NCBI RefSeq assembly: GCF_032118995.1
Contig: NC_092665.1
Coordinates: forward strand, 7,869,501 to 7,933,500
DNA length: 64,000 nt
Reading direction: 5' to 3'
Source of the DNA: Asterias amurensis
Lineage: Eukaryota > Echinodermata > Asteroidea > Forcipulatida > Asteriidae
Shown in pieces: positions 63,101 through 64,000 of the stretch. Position numbers and translations under genes: made by a program. The notes below the pieces were generated by a model. The model was not told where the DNA came from. It saw nothing but the letters and a program-made list of their open reading frames with translations, and made no database searches. The stretch's first letter is position 1, and every line of letters starts with the position of its first letter.

Positions 63101-63678
63101 CGATAACCAATGTTTCTGGTTGAGGTCGCCAAAATGCACTCATGGAGAGCCAGAATTTCACAGTGCATCATGGGAAATATTCTGAAATGCATTATTGGAA
63201 TTATTCAAAAGTGTATTGCTGGAAATAATCCATATTGCGTCATTGAAAATGTTTACATCCTGTACAATATTCATAGTTCATAAACAAAAATGATGGTTAA
63301 TGTGCAAGTTGGAGTTCACTTTTAGAAAATAGAGCTTAAGTTTCTTGAATGTTTATCTATGCTGTGGTTTTACATTGGAAGTTGACATTTCCAAGAGTTG
63401 TACATCAATGTGATGCTCATGTTTGCATTCCTAATTTGTTTATTATTTGATCAATTCCATGTGATCCAAGATTCTAATACTATATTTTGATACTTACCAG
63501 GTACTTGATTCTTATTACTTTGTAGATTCGTTGGTTACCCAGGTAGCTATGTTATGATATTTGGGTTGCGTAATGAGGAATGCAGCAATGGAGGTTGCCT
63601 GGTGGAGTTAGCTCAGCAGCTTTTGGTCATCATGGTTGGTAAACAAATCATCAATAACTGCCAAGAAGTAGCTATCCC
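32997..63678 (+). CDS. ANO7: Anoctamin-7 (TMEM16G), 5' part, sixteen exons, continues past the window
   Basis: TMEM16-family membrane protein (calcium-dependent lipid scramblase or channel family). Sixteen exons chain in phase to about 654 residues; human ANO7 has about 930. Assignment to ANO7 rather than other paralogues rests on [39 protein letters not shown] and FVGYPGSY. Residues 1-285 are the cytosolic N-terminal domain. Helix 1 begins at FYTGWLLPA. The first external loop is Cys-rich with an NLS sequon. Helix 2 is in [19 protein letters not shown], helix 3 in [15 protein letters not shown], helix 4 in [15 protein letters not shown] and helix 5 in [14 protein letters not shown]. The last exon holds [20 protein letters not shown] and then EVAIP, keeping the Asn and Glu that bind calcium on helix 6 in the family. 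The ATG follows an in-frame TGA. No damage is seen. Confidence 0.95.
33541..33686. mobile_element. Palindromic MITE (TATGGCGCCACC)
   Basis: TTTCCGTATGGCGCCACCAC and its exact reverse complement lie about 60 bp apart, with outer CAACTTTA/TAAAGTTG-type ends. It lies in ANO7 intron 1, 430 bp after exon 1. Confidence 0.6.
34702..34885. mobile_element. Palindromic MITE (GTCGATTTCAC ends), copy 2
   Basis: GCAGCCGATTTCAC and GTGAAATCGACGGCAGAC enclose TTAGGACGAG-type inner repeats. It lies in ANO7 intron 1. Confidence 0.6.
34886..36703 (+). other. ANO7 intron 1, middle part, nothing recognised
   Basis: AT-rich intron. The minus frame at 35111-35320 lies in repeat-like sequence. The stretch 33690-34700 is also blank. 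Confidence 0.5.
36704..37234. repeat. 32-bp minisatellite, about 17 units
   Basis: Unit GGGATGGTAGCACCTGAGTG then TAAAACCAGAGA, with point variation between units and some unit-length changes. The unit has no stop on the minus strand in any frame, so it yields three long but false ORFs. It ends about 107 bp before ANO7 exon 2. Confidence 0.9.
37342..37435 (+). CDS. ANO7: ANO7 exon 2
   Basis: Acceptor AATTTGATTAG, donor GTGAGT. Encodes the acidic [15 protein letters not shown] and [13 protein letters not shown]. Confidence 0.85.
37620..37860 (-). mobile_element. tRNA-core inverted-repeat element, copy c
   Basis: Left arm GGTTTTTACCCATACACC to ACTGTATACTC is followed by a minus-strand tRNA-like core (GGGTGGGATTCGAACCCACG, then GTCTTACTAACTAGACTACC). 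It lies in ANO7 intron 2. Confidence 0.65.
37936..38101 (+). CDS. ANO7: ANO7 exon 3
   Basis: Begins DFVIVYEEE, the conserved first strand of the anoctamin dimerisation domain, then a charged helix and [11 protein letters not shown]. It ends in phase 2. Confidence 0.9.
38625..38752 (+). repeat. Tandem duplication of the ANO7 exon 4 splice acceptor
   Basis: Two copies, 71 bp apart, of a stretch of about 47 bp ending TTTCAYCATTCAG and AGCTGGTTTAGAGA. Both contain a pyrimidine tract, AG and the first 14 nt of the exon. Confidence 0.8.
38735..38864 (+). CDS. ANO7: ANO7 exon 4
   Basis: Encodes [20 protein letters not shown] and [17 protein letters not shown]. Its acceptor region has a second copy 71 bp upstream. 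Phase selects the downstream acceptor. Confidence 0.92.
39010..39150. mobile_element. Foldback MITE (GCTAGGTGGCAGCAGAC), copy 1
   Basis: GGGACGCTAGGTGGCAGCAG and ACTTACCAGGTAAA face TTTACCTGGTAAGTCTGCTG. It lies 145 bp after ANO7 exon 4. Confidence 0.65.
39483..39935 (-). mobile_element. tRNA-core inverted-repeat element, copy d (diverged)
   Basis: Arm end AAATTTGCACCGGGGATAAA, core GGGTGGGATTTGAACCAACA, and right arm ending ACACACATCGGTGTATGG. It lies in ANO7 intron 4. Confidence 0.5.
40240..40625. repeat. Dispersed repeat family X, copy D (inverted)
   Basis: Reverse orientation: ends AGTAGCGAAACTGTCTGGGG. Internal blocks include CATTCATAAATGCCT and the GCACGC-rich part. It lies in ANO7 intron 4. 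Confidence 0.4.
41239..41624. mobile_element. Long foldback element
   Basis: Arms of over 100 bp: TTTCTGGGGCGGAAAAATTT pairs with the far end, AACAGATTCACATTTCATGG with CCATGGAATGTGAATCTGTT, and TCTGCGGTGGGTTTTG with CAAAACCCACCGCAGA. The loop holds a duplicated ATATATGACAATCAA. Confidence 0.7.
42330..42371 (+). CDS. ANO7: ANO7 candidate microexon 5
   Basis: A 42-nt segment, phase 0 to phase 0, flanked by acceptor CCCGATATCAG and donor GTAAGA. It encodes [14 protein letters not shown]. As I recall vertebrate ANO7, there is no such insertion here (PLQ is followed closely by the SNWSA block), so it may be optional or lineage-specific. Confidence 0.5.
43690..43806. mobile_element. Short foldback element
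   Basis: ATAGATGGATT and CATAGACCACCATCTTTGA face TCAAAGATGGCAGTCTATG and AATCCATCTAT. Confidence 0.55.
44055..44191 (+). CDS. ANO7: ANO7 exon 6
   Basis: Acceptor TTTCTACAG, donor GTATGT. Encodes [19 protein letters not shown] and [17 protein letters not shown], ending in phase 2. Confidence 0.92.
44830..45385. mobile_element. TTAA MITE family 3
   Basis: Flanked by TTAA with inverted ends AGTCACCTGG/CCAGGTGACT. It carries a separate foldback element inside. It lies in ANO7 intron 6. Confidence 0.6.
44986..45235. repeat. Foldback element inside MITE family 3
   Basis: Arms GTGACGTCAATCGAGGCAGA and its reverse complement extend, with mismatches, over about 80 bp (TTGCCTGTAATGCATA/TACGCATTGCAGGCAA). 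A CRE-like TGACGTCA sits at both tips. Confidence 0.6.
45601..45769 (+). CDS. ANO7: ANO7 exon 7
   Basis: Encodes [16 protein letters not shown], the family's F-x-x-T-x-R region (helper for dimer packing), and [18 protein letters not shown] starts 21 bp after its 3' end. Confidence 0.93.
45790..46179. mobile_element. TTAA MITE family 1, copy C
   Basis: TTAA on both sides, terminal repeats AGACACTGGACACCTTTGGT and CCAAAAGTGTCCAATGCCT. It begins 21 bp after ANO7 exon 7. Confidence 0.75.
46180..48310 (+). other. ANO7 intron 7, nothing recognised
   Basis: After the family 1 MITE and a G run at about 46350, no gene or named repeat is seen up to the MITE at 48311. Confidence 0.5.
48311..48495. mobile_element. 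MITE with GCCATCTTTA ends, copy 2
   Basis: GGCCATCTTTAAGGGCAA faces TTGCCTGTAACGATGGCG. It lies just upstream of ANO7 exon 8. Confidence 0.55.
48575..48743 (+). CDS. ANO7: ANO7 exon 8
   Basis: Encodes [20 protein letters not shown] and [16 protein letters not shown]. The YFGEK-YFAWLG block leads into helix 1. Confidence 0.95.
48910..49036 (-). mobile_element. tRNA-derived SINE head (minus)
   Basis: Minus strand reads a Leu/Ser-tRNA-like GGCCGAACGGATAAGAGC, then GGTTTCTGTTC and B-box GGGTTCGAATCCCGGTCG. The body is lost after about 48910. A run of C lies at 48867. Confidence 0.6.
49368..49458 (+). CDS. ANO7: ANO7 exon 9
   Basis: Helix 1: [20 protein letters not shown], ending in phase 2 before GTAAGT. 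A TTAA-flanked MITE starts 28 bp downstream. Confidence 0.95.
49486..49695. mobile_element. TTAA MITE family 2, copy C (short)
   Basis: TTAA ends; right arm CCGATCCAAGGCAACGTGTC. A 210-bp internally deleted copy beginning 28 bp after ANO7 exon 9. Confidence 0.7.
49923..50470. mobile_element. TTAA MITE family 1, copy D with internal duplication
   Basis: TTAA ends with AAGCAGTGGACACTATTGGT on the left. A segment of about 90 bp (AAAACATTGTGAGAAACGG to TTTTGAGACCTC) is repeated in tandem, partly a third time. It also contains a scrap of the tRNA-core element arm near 50010. It ends 41 bp before ANO7 exon 10. Confidence 0.7.
50511..50616 (+). CDS. ANO7: ANO7 exon 10
   Basis: Cys-rich first external loop: [27 protein letters not shown]. 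The cysteines are expected to form disulfides; NLS is a glycosylation sequon. Confidence 0.95.
50721..50966. mobile_element. MITE with TGGGCCCA ends
   Basis: CCTGGGCCCAGTTTCATAGA faces TTTGAAATTGGGCCCAGG; inner TTTCTTCCTTGATA faces TATCAAGGAAGAAATTTC. A related fragment is likely at about 27190-27340. It lies in ANO7 intron 10. Confidence 0.6.
51203..51263 (+). CDS. ANO7: ANO7 exon 11
   Basis: Encodes [20 protein letters not shown], the start of helix 2. Phase 0 to phase 1. Confidence 0.95.
51437..51545 (+). mobile_element. tRNA-derived SINE head (plus)
   Basis: GGCCAAGCGGTGAAGAGCAC (A-box) and GTTTGAGTCCTGATTGTGGC (B-box region), the same tRNA class as 48910-49036. Confidence 0.55.
51590..51772 (+). 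mobile_element. LINE 3' tail with (ATT)n
   Basis: A frame shows [16 protein letters not shown], the end of a LINE reverse transcriptase, then a stop-containing tail, TGCGCCTTTATAAATGCTGT and about nine ATT units. Confidence 0.55.
52208..52290 (+). CDS. ANO7: ANO7 exon 12
   Basis: Encodes [20 protein letters not shown] and the acidic VMDFEEDE. The donor reads GTCGGT, weaker than the other donors of this gene; phase and homology support it. Confidence 0.9.
52335..52530 (+). mobile_element. tRNA-core inverted-repeat element, copy e
   Basis: Left arm (TTTGTAATGGGGATAAAGAA, then GGTTTTTACCC to GTATACTCAGTAC) followed by a plus-strand core with GGGTTCGAATCC. The core orientation is opposite to copy c although the arm is the same, which shows that the arms are inverted repeats. 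Confidence 0.6.
52907..53044 (+). CDS. ANO7: ANO7 exon 13
   Basis: 46 codons with [13 protein letters not shown] and [18 protein letters not shown], blocks diagnostic of ANO7, then the start of helix 3. Confidence 0.95.
53085..53222. mobile_element. Foldback MITE (GCTAGGTGGCAGCAGAC), copy 2
   Basis: Same arms (GACTTACCAGGTAAA, then TTTACCCGGTAAGTCTGCTG). It starts 40 bp after ANO7 exon 13. Confidence 0.65.
53223..54851 (+). other. ANO7 intron 13, nothing recognised
   Basis: AT-rich; chance frames only (for example 53890-54087 and 54578-54772). Confidence 0.5.
54852..55047 (+). CDS. ANO7: ANO7 exon 14
   Basis: Rest of helix 3 ([18 protein letters not shown]) and helix 4 ([20 protein letters not shown]), ending in phase 1 within NDWE. 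Confidence 0.95.
55080..55452 (+). mobile_element. tRNA-derived SINE, nearly full length
   Basis: Head GGCCTAGCTGTTAAGAGCAC with B-box GAGTTCAAGACTTGTG, an AGT microsatellite (about 55157-55182), body TCCTTCGGATGGGACGTTG and GAACCCAGAGCACCC, tail CGCTATATAAGAAGCCAC. It begins 33 bp after ANO7 exon 14. Confidence 0.6.
55455..55832. repeat. Possible inverted-repeat element with CCCGCCCA cluster
   Basis: GGTTGTAGCTAGACC at left and CGTTGGCTACAAC at right are loosely inverted. Near the right end GCCCGCCCA recurs four times (55778-55818). Confidence 0.3.
55940..56100 (-). mobile_element. tRNA-derived SINE, second type (minus)
   Basis: Minus strand reads GATCAGGTTGGCGTAGTGGT (A-box) and CCCCGGTTTGAAACCCGCC (B-box), then GGGGCATGACATGG. 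A different tRNA source from the SINE at 55080. Confidence 0.55.
56408..56483 (+). repeat. Tandem duplication of the ANO7 exon 15 splice acceptor
   Basis: Two 38-bp units, GACTGCTTGTAATAGCTTGT and then a T-rich tract with TTTTTTAATGGCA, differing at one base. Each ends in a usable AG. Confidence 0.9.
56485..56596 (+). CDS. ANO7: ANO7 exon 15
   Basis: Encodes [20 protein letters not shown] and helix 5 to AFFKGK. Its 3' splice site is the second unit of a 38-bp tandem duplication. Confidence 0.95.
57172..57503. mobile_element. TTAA MITE family 2, copy D (old)
   Basis: Diverged copy: GACATGTTGCCGTGGATTGG at left, inner ACAGTGTGCCATTTTGTG, right GGGCAAGGTGGCCCTTC. Ends no longer clear. Confidence 0.4.
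57945..59038. mobile_element. Terminal inverted-repeat element, about 1.1 kb
   Basis: Ends CACAATGGGTCGTATGAATA and its reverse complement, over about 32 bp, then many copies of TACTTTTA or its complement near both ends. A palindrome AGGTAGCTCCAGAGCTACCT lies near 58189. It lies in ANO7 intron 15. Confidence 0.6.
59147..59188. repeat. Perfect 42-bp palindrome
   Basis: TTGTGTCACTCCCTAGAAAA reads to the centre AAATATTT and back without mismatch. It lies in ANO7 intron 15. Confidence 0.9.
60157..60486 (-). mobile_element. tRNA-derived SINE (minus) ending in an inverted duplication
   Basis: Minus-strand body runs from AGCGCTTTGAGACATGGTG back to GTGAGGGCAGTGATGG and TTGCTTCTCTCCACCC. At 60422-60486 its B-box end is doubled head to head (CAAGTGTCATGACC ... 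GGTCATGACACTTG). Confidence 0.6.
60593..60678. repeat. 43-bp tandem duplication
   Basis: ACAATCTGCATAGTAACTAT through CATAGTTCC occurs twice in a row with one difference. Confidence 0.85.
61288..61440. mobile_element. Foldback element, arms about 70 bp
   Basis: TGAGAAGTGGTGGTTCTGA faces TCAGAACCACGACTTCTCA; outer AATCAAGAGTGG and GCCACATGCATCAATCTTAT have partners at the far end. Confidence 0.6.
62989..63138. mobile_element. MITE with GAGTGCGTTTTGGCG ends
   Basis: GGAGTGCGTTTTGGCG faces CGCCAAAATGCACTC. The inside repeats AACCGA/TCGGTT several times. Confidence 0.55.
63526..63678 (+). CDS. ANO7: ANO7 exon 16 (last in window)
   Basis: Encodes [39 protein letters not shown] and [10 protein letters not shown]. 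Helix 6 calcium ligands Asn and Glu are retained. It ends in phase 2 before GTAAGT; the gene continues outside. Confidence 0.95.
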
Positions 63679-64000
63679 GTAAGTCAAGTCTGTCTTCAAT
63701 GCAGTGTTATTGTCAATAGGTTCTTGGTAGTTTTTATGTATAGTTGGAGTTCCAAGTAGGTATTCTGTAATTCCGGCCAGGGTTTCAAGAAGATCTTGTA
63801 AGACTAGTACTGTGTTTCATGTTTCTTAGCCCAAGGTAGTATGACTTCAAATTGTTTACCTTCCATTAAAATACATTGTAAATAACACTTTTTGACCTAA
63901 ATGGTGTTTGAAGCTTTGCCTGAAGACGGGCAGCCATTAAAATACAAACTGGCTCAGAGCCATTACTCCCACAATATAGATTTTACACATGGTTGTACCC

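Noticed and set aside
1-64000. CRISPR arrays, rRNA genes, retroviral, LTR or Polinton elements
   Set aside because: Looked for on both strands; none supported. The only regular arrays are the minisatellite and transposon subterminal repeats.

Overview
The window is animal genomic DNA: AT-rich, intron-rich and dense in short inverted-repeat transposable elements. From its gene content (NIP7 and anoctamin-7 with long introns) and the style of its MITE and SINE families, I infer a marine invertebrate deuterostome, most likely an echinoderm and possibly a sea star. That placement rests on memory of repeat families, not on a search.

Four host genes can be supported by chained splice phases. (1) A minus-strand Ly6/uPAR-type three-finger protein of 124 aa lies at 8172-14344, with a probable non-coding first exon near 14810-14900. 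(2) A minus-strand gene of three exons lies at 16833-19849. It encodes 514 aa: Ser-rich, then Lys/Arg-rich, then a C-terminal coiled coil. I do not recognise it. (3) A plus-strand NIP7 ribosome biogenesis gene (21493-26651, five exons, 180 aa) sits head to head with gene 2. (4) The 5' part of a plus-strand anoctamin-7 (TMEM16G) gene starts at 32997 and runs off the right edge. Sixteen exons give about 654 residues, ending inside transmembrane helix 6.

The rest is mostly mobile DNA. Three TTAA-flanked (piggyBac-like) MITE families are present, and three copies lie within 21-41 bp of anoctamin-7 exons. Other elements are a PIF/Harbinger-like element with two different subterminal tandem arrays (8790-9983), an element with a perfect 10-bp target duplication and repeated GC hairpins (30531-31892), a GGCGC-rich foldback element (867-1502), a family with a tRNA-like core between long inverted repeats (five copies), tRNA-derived SINEs of at least three kinds, and 3' ends of LINEs. 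No retrovirus, LTR element or Polinton was recognised.

Within anoctamin-7, two introns carry tandemly duplicated 3' splice sites (before exons 4 and 15). In both cases the upstream copy would give an out-of-frame product with an early stop. A 42-nt in-frame microexon and a 32-bp minisatellite just before exon 2 are also notable.
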